DNA of 31,499 nucleotides from UBA3064 sp016868095 (GTDB taxonomy: Bacteria > Pseudomonadota > Gammaproteobacteria > Burkholderiales > Burkholderiaceae_E), in assembly GCA_041175665.1 (NCBI GenBank), contig JBEDEM010000033.1, positions 1-31,499 on the forward strand. The letters are read 5' to 3'. The notes below the pieces were generated by a model. The model made no database searches. It saw only the letters and a program-made list of their open reading frames with translations, and was not told where the DNA came from. Below are positions 15,931-23,682 of this stretch, in pieces. Position numbers and translations under genes: made by a program. Position 1 is the first letter of the stretch, and each line of letters opens with the position of its first letter.

Positions 15931-16820
15931 ACCCAAGCTTTCAAGAAATTATGCTGCGGCTGCAAGCCTATTGGAACGAGCAAGGCTGTGCGCTTCTTCA
16001 ACCTTACGATATGGAAGTTGGCGCTGGCACTTTTCACACCGCCACCTTTTTGCGTGCGATTGGCCCCGAACCCTGGAAGGCCGCCTATGTGCAGCCCTCG
16101 CGCCGCCCCAAGGATGGACGGTATGGGGAAAATCCAAATCGGCTGCAGCACTACTATCAGTACCAAGTGGTGCTTAAGCCCTCGCCCACCGACATTTTGG
16201 AGCGCTATTTAGGATCCTTGCGTGCGCTGGGCATTGATACCCAACGAAACGACATTCGCTTTGTTGAAGATGACTGGGAATCGCCAACCTTGGGTGCTTG
16301 GGGTCTGGGCTGGGAAGTCTGGCTCAATGGCATGGAAGTGACCCAATTCACTTATTTCCAGGAAGTAGGCTCGCTTCGTTGCCAACCGATCACGGGCGAG
16401 ATCACCTATGGTCTAGAGCGTCTTGCGATGTACTTGCAAGGTGTTGAGTCGGTCTACGATCTTCGTTGGACCGAAGGCTTGCTTTATCGCGATGTGTTTC
16501 ATCAAAACGAAGTGGAGCAGTCGCGTTATAACTTTGAACTGGCCAACACCAGCTTATTGCTGCGTCAGTTCGACGCCTATGAGGCTGAGGCGCAGAAACT
16601 CATTGAACATCAGCTCGCCCTGCCAGCCTATGAAATGGTGATGAAGTGCTCGCACAGTTTCAATTTGCTTGATGCGCGAGGAGCGATCTCAGTCACCGAA
16701 CGCGCCGCCTACATTGGCCGCGTACGCGCACTAGCCCGTAAAGTGGCGCAAACCTACTACGATGCCCGCCAAGCGCTTGGCTTTCCGATGCTCCCTGACC
16801 AGGATGCCCAGCATGGCTGA
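15927..16820 (+). CDS. glyQ: Glycyl-tRNA synthetase alpha subunit
   Basis: This is the catalytic subunit of the heterotetrameric bacterial glycyl-tRNA synthetase, which activates glycine with ATP and charges tRNA-Gly together with GlyS. The 297-residue sequence carries the near-invariant family blocks: YWNEQGC, PYDMEVGAGTFHTATF, YVQPSRRPKDGRYGENPNR and TYFQEVGS. The length matches the family. The ATG overlaps the lnt stop (ATGA) and its own stop is overlapped by the glyS start, giving near-equal coupled expression of the two subunits. Confidence 0.98.
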   Translation: MNPSFQEIMLRLQAYWNEQGCALLQPYDMEVGAGTFHTATFLRAIGPEPWKAAYVQPSRRPKDGRYGENPNRLQHYYQYQVVLKPSPTDILERYLGSLRALGIDTQRNDIRFVEDDWESPTLGAWGLGWEVWLNGMEVTQFTYFQEVGSLRCQPITGEITYGLERLAMYLQGVESVYDLRWTEGLLYRDVFHQNEVEQSRYNFELANTSLLLRQFDAYEAEAQKLIEHQLALPAYEMVMKCSHSFNLLDARGAISVTERAAYIGRVRALARKVAQTYYDARQALGFPMLPDQDAQHG

Positions 16821-18978
16821 CACCGCAAGCCTTTTGATCGAACTGCTCACCGAAGAATTGCCCCCTAAGTCCTTGCGCCAGTTGTCTGAGCGCTTTAGTG
16901 CTGCGATTCTCGAAGGCCTTGCCTCACATCAGTGGCTTGACCGCATCGATGCGCAGGATTACAAGCGCTTTGCCACGCCGCGTCGACTCGGCATCCTAGT
17001 CCACCAGGTGCGCTCAAAAGGACTGCCACGCGAGCGATTGATCAAAGGACCCTCCTTACAGGTTGGACTTGACGCTGATGCCAAACCAACCCAGGCATTG
17101 ATCAAATGGGCGCAGCGCCAAGGCGCTGCGATCGATGCCTTGGAGCAATTAAGCGACGGCAAGCAAACTGTTTTCGCATTCCGGCACACCGAGCCAGGCG
17201 CTTTACTCGATGAGCAGCTCGAATCAGTGATCGCCAAGGCACTTGCCGATCTGCCAATCCCCAAACTCATGCAGTATCAACTTGCTGATGGAAAGACCAC
17301 AGTAAGTTTTATACGCCCCGCCCACGCACTGCTTGTTTTGCACGGCGAGCGCGTTGTGCCGATGAATTTGCTCGGACTGCAGGCGAATCGTCTGACCCAA
17401 GGGCACCGTTTTCAGGGTGAAGCGCAGATAAGTATCGATCACGCCGACAATTATGAATCGATCATGCGCAACAAAGGCGCCGTGATCGTCGACATGGATG
17501 AGCGTAAACAGGCCATCCACGAGGCGCTTGTGAGCCAGGCGGCATCGCTCGGCGCCCATCTCGGTGAGGACCAGGTCACTGCATCACTTCTTGAAGAAGT
17601 CACGGCACTTGTGGAGCGTGGGGCGGTGTACTGTGGAAAGTTTGACCAAGACTTTTTGAAAGTGCCACAAGAGTGTTTGATGCTCACGATGCGCACCAAT
17701 CAAAAGTACTTCCCCTTATTCGACGCGCAACAAAAGCTTTTGCCCCGGTTTTTAATTGTGTCAAACATGACGGTTGACGATCCTTCGCTGATCATCCATG
17801 GCAACGAACGGGTGGTTCGACCAAGGCTTGCCGATGCAGGCTTTTTCTTTGAGCAAGACCAAAAGCAAAGGCTTGAAGCGCGTCTTCCGCAACTTGCTCA
17901 GGTGATTTATCACGCCAAGCTGGGCAGTCAGGCCGATCGAGCCCAACGTGTTGCCGAGATTGCATCCTGGATTGCTCAGCGACTCTCACTCGACGTCGAA
18001 ATCGCCCGCCGCGCAGCTTTGCTTGCCAAGACCGATTTGCTCACTTTGATGGTGGGCGAGTTTCCTGAGCTACAAGGCGTCATGGGCCGCTATTACGCGC
18101 TTATCGATGGCGAAGACCCGGCGCTGGCAGAATCAATTGCCGAGCAATATCTACCCCGATTTGCGGGCGATTCGCTCGCAAAAACCCCCATCGGGGTCGT
18201 GCTTGCACTTGCAGACAAGCTTGAAACCCTTTGTGGTTTGTTTGCCATCGGGCAATTGCCAACCGGCGACAAAGATCCTTTCGCACTGCGACGTCAGGCC
18301 CTGGGGGTTTTGCGCATGTTGTTGGAATGCAAACTCGATTTGAGTCTCAGCGAATTGATCGATTGTGGATTGCGCGGGCTCAAGCACAAGCAAACCCATC
18401 CGAGCGCAAGCGCCGATCTGATCCGATTTTTTAACGACAGGCTCGCGGTTTATCTTCGAGAACAAGGCTGGGCACAAAACCTCATTCAAGCCTTGCTCGC
18501 GCGACCACAAGCGCAGTTATATCGACTTCAGGAGCGGCTTAAAGCCTTGGAGGCCTTTAGTCGCGAAGAAGCTGCAATCTCGCTGGCAGCTGCCAATCGG
18601 CGTATCGCGAATTTATTGCGCAAGCAAAACCATGGGCAAGACAGCAAGGTCGATGGGCAAGGCGGCAAGGTTGACGGGCAAGACGACAAGGTCGTTGAAG
18701 AAGGCAAGGTCGATCCGCGATGGCTCAAGGAGCCTGCAGAATTGGCGCTCTGGGCCAAAGTTTGCACCCTTCAACCCCTTATCGCAGCTGCCACAGCCGA
18801 GCACAACGATGCAGGCGTCTTAGGCCTGCTTGCACAGGCAAGACCCGAAGTCGATCAATTTTTTGAATCGATCATGGTCATGGTCGACGATCCCGTCTTA
18901 CGTGGCAACCGAATCGCACTGCTCGTCCAATTACATGAGATGATGAATCAACTCGCCGACTTGTCGGCGCTTCATTGA
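16813..18978 (+). CDS. glyS: Glycyl-tRNA synthetase beta subunit (with repeat insertion)
   Basis: GlyS is the tRNA-binding subunit of bacterial glycyl-tRNA synthetase. The N-terminus LLIELLTEELPPK is characteristic, followed by the HD-like domain and the C-terminal anticodon-binding DALR-type region (about 560-720). The ATG at 16813 overlaps glyQ by eight bases and has AGGA eight bases before it; an ATG nine bases further upstream is the alternative. The product is 721 residues, longer than the usual about 690-710. The excess is explained by residues 608-633, built from imperfect GQ-(D/G)-X-KVD heptads encoded by 21-bp DNA repeats. They interrupt the helical C-terminal region just after NLLRKQN. 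The reading frame stays open, so the enzyme should be functional. The stop overlaps gmhB. Confidence 0.97.
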   Translation: MADTASLLIELLTEELPPKSLRQLSERFSAAILEGLASHQWLDRIDAQDYKRFATPRRLGILVHQVRSKGLPRERLIKGPSLQVGLDADAKPTQALIKWAQRQGAAIDALEQLSDGKQTVFAFRHTEPGALLDEQLESVIAKALADLPIPKLMQYQLADGKTTVSFIRPAHALLVLHGERVVPMNLLGLQANRLTQGHRFQGEAQISIDHADNYESIMRNKGAVIVDMDERKQAIHEALVSQAASLGAHLGEDQVTASLLEEVTALVERGAVYCGKFDQDFLKVPQECLMLTMRTNQKYFPLFDAQQKLLPRFLIVSNMTVDDPSLIIHGNERVVRPRLADAGFFFEQDQKQRLEARLPQLAQVIYHAKLGSQADRAQRVAEIASWIAQRLSLDVEIARRAALLAKTDLLTLMVGEFPELQGVMGRYYALIDGEDPALAESIAEQYLPRFAGDSLAKTPIGVVLALADKLETLCGLFAIGQLPTGDKDPFALRRQALGVLRMLLECKLDLSLSELIDCGLRGLKHKQTHPSASADLIRFFNDRLAVYLREQGWAQNLIQALLARPQAQLYRLQERLKALEAFSREEAAISLAAANRRIANLLRKQNHGQDSKVDGQGGKVDGQDDKVVEEGKVDPRWLKEPAELALWAKVCTLQPLIAAATAEHNDAGVLGLLAQARPEVDQFFESIMVMVDDPVLRGNRIALLVQLHEMMNQLADLSALH
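18634..18714 (+). repeat. 21-bp in-frame tandem repeats inside glyS
   Basis: Three consecutive 21-bp units (18634-18654, 18655-18675, 18676-18696) read GQDSKVD, GQGGKVD and GQDDKVV. An 18-bp partial unit (18697-18714) reads EEGKVD. The shared DNA pattern is GGGCAAG followed by GCAAGGTCGAT-like sequence. The array is in phase with glyS and its repeat character is absent from the rest of the gene. Confidence 0.9.
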
Positions 18979-18986
18979 GCAAGACC

Positions 18987-19529
18987 ATGCTGCAACCGCG
19001 CTTTCTGATGCTTGACCGTGACGGCGTCATCAACCTTGACTCAGAGGCATACATCAAAGCACCCGAGGAGTGGACTCCGATTCCTCGAAGTCTTGAAGCG
19101 ATTGCACTCCTCACTCAAGCAGGTTGGCGCATCGCTGTGGCAACGAACCAAGCTGGTCTTGCCCGCGGACTCTTTGACCTTGCAACCCTCAACCGTATCC
19201 ACGCACGCATGCATGACATGGTGCAACGACAGGGTGGTCGGATCGAGGCAGTGTTCTTCTGCCCTCACCGTTCACAAGATAATTGTGCTTGTCGTAAACC
19301 CAAACCAGGGATGTTGCTTGAAGCTGCCGACCGATTCGGTGCCGACTTCAGCGGGCAGGCCTTTGTGGGTGATAGTTTGCGCGATTTGCAGGCAGCAAGC
19401 GCTGCACACATGCAACCTGTGCTTGTACGCACCGGCAATGGCATGCAAACCCTCGAGCAGGCCAGCCTCATTCCAGACGGCACCCAGGTTTATGACGACT
19501 TGATGGCTTTCGCAGAAACCCTGCTTTAA
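18987..19529 (+). CDS. gmhB: D-glycero-beta-D-manno-heptose 1,7-bisphosphate 7-phosphatase
   Basis: GmhB removes the 7-phosphate in ADP-heptose synthesis for the LPS inner core. This HAD-superfamily protein has the nucleophile motif DRDGVIN close to the N-terminus, motif II ATNQAG, the GmhB zinc loop with Cys, His, Cys, Cys (CPHRSQDNCACRKPKPG), and motif IV GDSLRDLQAA. The ATG at 18987 gives a family-normal N-terminus of 180 residues. A TTG at 18975 that overlaps the glyS stop would add four residues and fits the overlapping style of this operon. It sits between glyS and plsC, an order common in Burkholderiales. A related histidinol-phosphatase role is less likely because of the zinc loop. 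Confidence 0.92.
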   Translation: MLQPRFLMLDRDGVINLDSEAYIKAPEEWTPIPRSLEAIALLTQAGWRIAVATNQAGLARGLFDLATLNRIHARMHDMVQRQGGRIEAVFFCPHRSQDNCACRKPKPGMLLEAADRFGADFSGQAFVGDSLRDLQAASAAHMQPVLVRTGNGMQTLEQASLIPDGTQVYDDLMAFAETLL

Positions 19530-19558
19530 GTCATCACCCCTGGCTAAGGCTCACGCAG

Positions 19559-20296
19559 ATGATGGCAGCCCTCGGTAGTTTGCTCTTTGGACTCGTGATG
19601 CTCATCACGGTGATTCCCTACGCCTTTCTTACGTTGCTGTGGTCCCCCCTGCCCTTGCATTGGCGATACAAACTTACCGTCGGTTGGCCTAAAGCGATGC
19701 TATGGGTAGGACGATGGTGTTGCGGCATGCGTTGGGCCTGCAAAGGCTGGGACAAATTGCCTAATGGGCCAGCCATTATCATGCCCAAACACCAATCGAC
19801 CTGGGAGACTTTTTTTCTTATCGCCTACATGCCCAGAGAAGCAGTGTTTGTCTTCAAACGTGAACTGTTATGGGTTCCATTTTTTGGATGGGGTTTAGGG
19901 CTCTTGCGGATGATCCATATCGACCGCTCAAAAGGCGCTGATGCCTTTGAACACGTGGTACGACAAGGCGCAAAAAAGCTCGCGCAAGGACGTTGGATCG
20001 TTATGTTTCCAGAGGGTACGCGGACTGAACCAGGCATCGAGGGTCGCTATAAAACCGGCGGCGCACGACTTGCTTTAAGAACGGGCGTACCCGTTGTACC
20101 TATCGCTGTGAACAGCGGCGAGTGTTGGCCAAAAGGCGCCTGGATTAAGCGGCCCGGTCTTATTACCGTCTCGATCGGCGATCCGATTCCATCGGAAGGC
20201 AAGCGCCCCGAAGCATTAACCGAAGAGGTTCGCAACTGGATCGAAGCCGAAATGCGAATACTGAATCCAGAACGTTATCAAAACACCGATCGATGA
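19559..20296 (+). CDS. plsC: 1-acyl-sn-glycerol-3-phosphate acyltransferase (PlsC family)
   Basis: This inner-membrane enzyme is predicted to acylate lysophosphatidic acid to phosphatidic acid. An N-terminal hydrophobic helix (about 4-28) anchors it. The catalytic block is KHQSTWET, with H78 and E83: the usual HX4D is HX4E, as I recall for this proteobacterial subgroup. The substrate-binding motif FPEGTR (150-155) and the later VPVVPIAVNSG block are intact. It is 245 residues, a normal length. ATGATG offers two adjacent starts, and 19559 is used. It lies 29 bases after gmhB and 16 before the metallohydrolase gene. Other acyl acceptors remain possible. Confidence 0.9.
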   Translation: MMAALGSLLFGLVMLITVIPYAFLTLLWSPLPLHWRYKLTVGWPKAMLWVGRWCCGMRWACKGWDKLPNGPAIIMPKHQSTWETFFLIAYMPREAVFVFKRELLWVPFFGWGLGLLRMIHIDRSKGADAFEHVVRQGAKKLAQGRWIVMFPEGTRTEPGIEGRYKTGGARLALRTGVPVVPIAVNSGECWPKGAWIKRPGLITVSIGDPIPSEGKRPEALTEEVRNWIEAEMRILNPERYQNTDR

Positions 20297-20312
20297 TAGC
20301 CTGGAGAAGTTT

Positions 20313-21128
20313 GTGACAGGTAAAAGACTTTCGCGTTGGCTAAATGAACTACTGGGCCGCAAAGCAACTGAGCCAGCGCTCAAGCCCTTGGTTCAAGACC
20401 GTTTCTTTATATATGACGGTCAAAGCATCGCCTACACACTGATTCGACGCCCAAGAAAGAGTATCGGTTTTAGGATCACAGCAAAGGGGCTTGAGGTCAG
20501 TGCTCCGAGCTGGGTAAGTCTCAAAGCGATCGAAGAAGGTCTAATCGAAAAGGCAAGCTGGATAAAGAAGCATATGAGCCGTATCGAAAGCGCATCAGCC
20601 TTGCGCCAGGACCGATATGACTATTATCTAGAACATAAAATGATTCCGCTTTGGGGGCAATCGATTCCCATGGAAAACACCGACAAGCCGGGATTCCGAT
20701 TAGTGCAAGCAAATCATGCCTCAGACGAACAAAGCCCCGCCTTAGTCTTACACCTGGCCAAGGATGTCTCAAGAGAGCGCCTGATCGCCTGGCTCAAGCG
20801 GGAGGCTCATCGCGACTTCGATCCTCGAATCAAGCGTTTTGCCAGCGCATTAGGATTTGGGCCATCGAGCTGGCAACTCAGTTCAGCGCAGTCGCGCTGG
20901 GGTAGCTGCAACTCCAAAGCTGTCATTCGCTTAAATTGGCGTTTGATTCACTACCAACCCGAGTTGATTGACTATGTCGTCGTCCACGAATTAGCGCATT
21001 TAAAGGAACTCAACCACAGCCCTCGATTCTGGGCAATCGTGGAATCCGTCTTGCCGGACTATCGTGAGCGCCGCCAGCTTTTGAGGCATGATCACGACCC
21101 GGGTACCACTGTTCTCAAGGAGACCTAG
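20313..21128 (+). CDS. YgjP/SprT-like zinc metallohydrolase (M48-type, DUF45)
   Basis: This 271-residue protein has the zinc motif HELAH (H225, E226, H229) and a downstream third ligand H235 in NHSPRFW, the pattern of YgjP-like metal-dependent hydrolases. The conserved SAQSRWGSCN segment precedes it at 191-200. No signal peptide is present, so it should be cytoplasmic. The GTG start is well supported by GGAG six bases upstream (20303-20306). Family members are poorly characterised and proteolysis has been proposed. Its position between plsC and gloA is common in Burkholderiales. The first 30 residues are basic and variable. Confidence 0.9.
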   Translation: MTGKRLSRWLNELLGRKATEPALKPLVQDRFFIYDGQSIAYTLIRRPRKSIGFRITAKGLEVSAPSWVSLKAIEEGLIEKASWIKKHMSRIESASALRQDRYDYYLEHKMIPLWGQSIPMENTDKPGFRLVQANHASDEQSPALVLHLAKDVSRERLIAWLKREAHRDFDPRIKRFASALGFGPSSWQLSSAQSRWGSCNSKAVIRLNWRLIHYQPELIDYVVVHELAHLKELNHSPRFWAIVESVLPDYRERRQLLRHDHDPGTTVLKET

Positions 21129-21129
21129 C

Positions 21130-21522
21130 ATGCAACTTTTGCACACCATGTTGCGCGTGGGCGATTTACAGCGCTCGATCGATTTTTACACCCGTGTGAT
21201 GGGCATGAACTTACTTCGCACAACCGATCGTCCCGACCAGAAGTATTCGCTAGCTTTTGTCGGCTACGGCCAAGGCAATCAAGAAGGTCAAGCGGAGATC
21301 GAACTCACCTACAACTACGGTGTTGATCGCTACGAGTTGGGAACCGCCTACGGCCATATCGCCCTACTGACCCAGGACGCTTATGCCCAATGCGAGAAAA
21401 TTCGCGCAGCAGGTGGAAAAATCACCCGCGAAGCTGGGCCTGTCAAAGGTGGAAGCACGGTGATTGCTTTTGTCGAAGACCCAGATGGTTATAAAGTTGA
21501 GTTAATCGAACGCAAACGCTGA
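21130..21522 (+). CDS. gloA: Lactoylglutathione lyase (glyoxalase I)
   Basis: GloA converts the hemithioacetal of methylglyoxal and glutathione to S-lactoylglutathione. It has 130 residues, the usual size of bacterial GloA. The four metal ligands can be placed: H5 (LLHTM), a Glu in AEIELTYN, the His in YGHIAL and the Glu in GYKVELIE. The start at 21130 is fixed by AAGGAG at 21117-21122, seven bases away; a longer in-frame reading upstream would overlap the previous gene. It is the last gene of the plus-strand run and converges on rsmA with an 18-bp gap. No terminator hairpin with a T-tract is seen there, only the palindrome CTTAAGCTTAAG across the rsmA stop. Confidence 0.96.
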   Translation: MQLLHTMLRVGDLQRSIDFYTRVMGMNLLRTTDRPDQKYSLAFVGYGQGNQEGQAEIELTYNYGVDRYELGTAYGHIALLTQDAYAQCEKIRAAGGKITREAGPVKGGSTVIAFVEDPDGYKVELIERKR

Positions 21523-21540
21523 GCCGACGTTTCCTTAAGC

Positions 21541-22383
21541 TTAAGCCTGCTTTCCACCGAGTCTCATCGCCATCGCGCACCAAGCCGATACAGGAATTTC
21601 TTGGGCGCGAGCCTCAGGCGCAAAACCCAGTGCACGCGCCTCGTCGGCGTCCACGCCTTGATCGCGGAGCCAGCGAAGCAAGTGCGCGCGTAACATTTTG
21701 CGGCGCTGCTCAAAGCCAATCCGCAAAAGCGTCTCCAGTTTTTCTTGAGGAAAGTCAGTGCCGGGCTGAGGCCATTGATGATCTTTCTGAGCGACCAAGC
21801 GAAACACCGAAGAAAGCACTTTAGGCGGTGGATGAAAGGCTTGTGCGGGCACATCGAGTAAATGCCAGGCCTGATAACAAGACTGCATCATCACACTCAA
21901 ACGCCCGTAGTCTGAGCTTCCCACTGGCGCGACGATGCGATCGACCACTTCCTTTTGCAGCATAAAGACCTGGTCTGATATCGCTGCTCTTTGATCCATA
22001 AGGTGGAACAATAAGGGTGTTGAAATATTGTAAGGAAGATTGCCAACGATATGGATTTGCTGCCCAAGCTCAGACACAAGTTCTATAAAGTTAAAATTTA
22101 AAACATCAGACTCAACGAGCCGGCAAAAGTCTAAATTTTCAGCTTGAATGCGCCTTCGCAAGCGCGCAGCCAGATCCCTGTCAATTTCAATCAGGGTTAG
22201 GGAAGCAGGCTTTGCCGCAATCAAACCCTCGGTCAGTGCGCCCGTCCCGGGACCTATCTCGACGCAATGTTGCGTCGAGCGCAAACCAATTGCTTCATGA
22301 ATAGCAGCAAGCACCGACTGGTCATGCAAAAAATGCTGGCCAAAGCGCTTTCTCGCCCGTACATGGGGCAGCGATACAGTCAT
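21541..22383 (-). CDS. rsmA: 16S rRNA (adenine1518-N6/adenine1519-N6)-dimethyltransferase
   Basis: RsmA/KsgA dimethylates two adjacent adenines near the 3' end of 16S rRNA in late 30S assembly. The 280-residue protein begins with the family motif KRFGQHFLHD, followed by the SAM site EIGPGTGALT, acidic EID at the end of strand 2, and the catalytic NLPYNIS. The C-terminal helical domain contains FEQRRKMLR. The start codon overlaps the surA stop (TAATG), so it is translated after surA. In many proteobacteria pdxA lies between the two; here it is absent. Confidence 0.97.
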   Translation of the reverse strand: MTVSLPHVRARKRFGQHFLHDQSVLAAIHEAIGLRSTQHCVEIGPGTGALTEGLIAAKPASLTLIEIDRDLAARLRRRIQAENLDFCRLVESDVLNFNFIELVSELGQQIHIVGNLPYNISTPLLFHLMDQRAAISDQVFMLQKEVVDRIVAPVGSSDYGRLSVMMQSCYQAWHLLDVPAQAFHPPPKVLSSVFRLVAQKDHQWPQPGTDFPQEKLETLLRIGFEQRRKMLRAHLLRWLRDQGVDADEARALGFAPEARAQEIPVSAWCAMAMRLGGKQA

Positions 22384-23675
22384 TAAAGGCTATCGCCGCG
22401 ATATTCCACGTAGGCGCGATCGCGCAACTCCTGGAGCCAGCTATCGTAGGCCTCTTCGGCTTTTCGCTCTCGAAGTGCCTGCCTTATTTGCGCGCGTTGC
22501 CGCTCAATCGGGGGTACATCAGTTCTTTTTTCTAAAACTTGAATGACATGAATACCAAAGGGTGAACGCACAGGACCGCTGACTTCTTTCGCTTCAAGTC
22601 GACTCATGGCACGCTCAAAGTCGGGAACAGTATCACCGGGAAGCAACCAGCCAAGATCACCGCCCTTAGCCGCGCTGCCATCGGCAGAATGTTTTTTTGC
22701 CAATTCGGCAAAATCCTCACCCGCCTTCAAACGCTTCACCATGTCCTGTGCCCTTCGCGTGGCTTCAGCCTCGGGTAGCGACTCACTCACTCGAAAAAGA
22801 ATATGCCTGGCACGCCACTGGGCAACCGGCGGGCCAGCGACCGCTGAGACCTGGCGTTGATCATTTAAGCGAAGCAAGTGAAAGCCAGCTGCACTTCGAA
22901 TTACCTGACTCAACTGTCCCGGTTTGAGCTTTTCAATTTCTCGAACGAACAAGGTAGGCAGTCGTTCAGCGGCGCGCCAACCCAAATCGCCCCCCGCACT
23001 TGCTTCTGGTGCTTCGGAGTTTGCCGCGGCAAGTTGCGCAAAATTGGCACCTGTTGCTAGTTGCTGACGCAAGCCCGTGATTCTTGCACGCGCCTTTTCG
23101 GTTTGCTCAGGACTTGCCGATTCGGGTACGCGAATCAGGATTTGGGCTAATTGATACTCCGTATTGGCCGATGCACCCAGCGAGGAAAGCACGGCATCAA
23201 CATCAGCCTCGCTCACCTGTACCCGAGCATCGACTTCTCTTTCCCGAAGTCGCTGCATCAACATTTCGTTGCGTAATCCTTCGCGAAAACTCGATAGATT
23301 GCGGCCCTGGCTTGCAGCGCGTCGCAGCAGCTCATCACGCTCAAGTTGATTATTGCGCGCGATTTGATCGATCGCACGGTCAACCGCGGCATCGTCGATC
23401 CGCATATTCATCTCTTTAGCCAATTGCTGACCGGCGCGCTCAACAACCATTTGTTCGATCACTTGCCTTCTGACCACATCCTCACTGGGTGCTGCAATCC
23501 CGCGTTCTGCAAGCATGCTGCGGGCTTGAACCATGCGCTGTTTGACTTCGAGGTCGGTGATCGCCTCATTATTCACAACGACCGCGATTCGATCCAAGCC
23601 TAGCGATTGCCCCCAAGTTGGCGCACTCACCAAGAGCAGGGACAGGCTCGCAATCAGCAATTTCTTAGGGTTCAT
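22383..23675 (-). CDS. surA: Periplasmic chaperone and peptidyl-prolyl isomerase SurA
   Basis: SurA escorts unfolded outer membrane proteins, including LptD, through the periplasm. The start at 23675 gives a clear signal peptide: MNPKK, then a hydrophobic core, with cleavage likely after TWG near residue 22. A longer upstream reading would run into lptD and lack this feature. The SurA N-terminal domain (LDRIAVVVNNEAIT) is followed by two parvulin domains with GGDLGWR and GGDLGWLLPGD motifs, then the C-terminal helix. Length is 430, close to E. coli SurA. It follows lptD by seven bases and overlaps rsmA, which fits one lptD-surA-rsmA transcript. Confidence 0.97.
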   Translation of the reverse strand: MNPKKLLIASLSLLLVSAPTWGQSLGLDRIAVVVNNEAITDLEVKQRMVQARSMLAERGIAAPSEDVVRRQVIEQMVVERAGQQLAKEMNMRIDDAAVDRAIDQIARNNQLERDELLRRAASQGRNLSSFREGLRNEMLMQRLREREVDARVQVSEADVDAVLSSLGASANTEYQLAQILIRVPESASPEQTEKARARITGLRQQLATGANFAQLAAANSEAPEASAGGDLGWRAAERLPTLFVREIEKLKPGQLSQVIRSAAGFHLLRLNDQRQVSAVAGPPVAQWRARHILFRVSESLPEAEATRRAQDMVKRLKAGEDFAELAKKHSADGSAAKGGDLGWLLPGDTVPDFERAMSRLEAKEVSGPVRSPFGIHVIQVLEKRTDVPPIERQRAQIRQALRERKAEEAYDSWLQELRDRAYVEYRGDSL

Positions 23676-23682
23676 CGCATTC

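Noticed and set aside
21534..21545. CTTAAGCTTAAG palindrome between gloA and rsmA as a terminator.
   Set aside because: Short, AT-rich, overlaps the rsmA stop and has no T-tract; likely chance.
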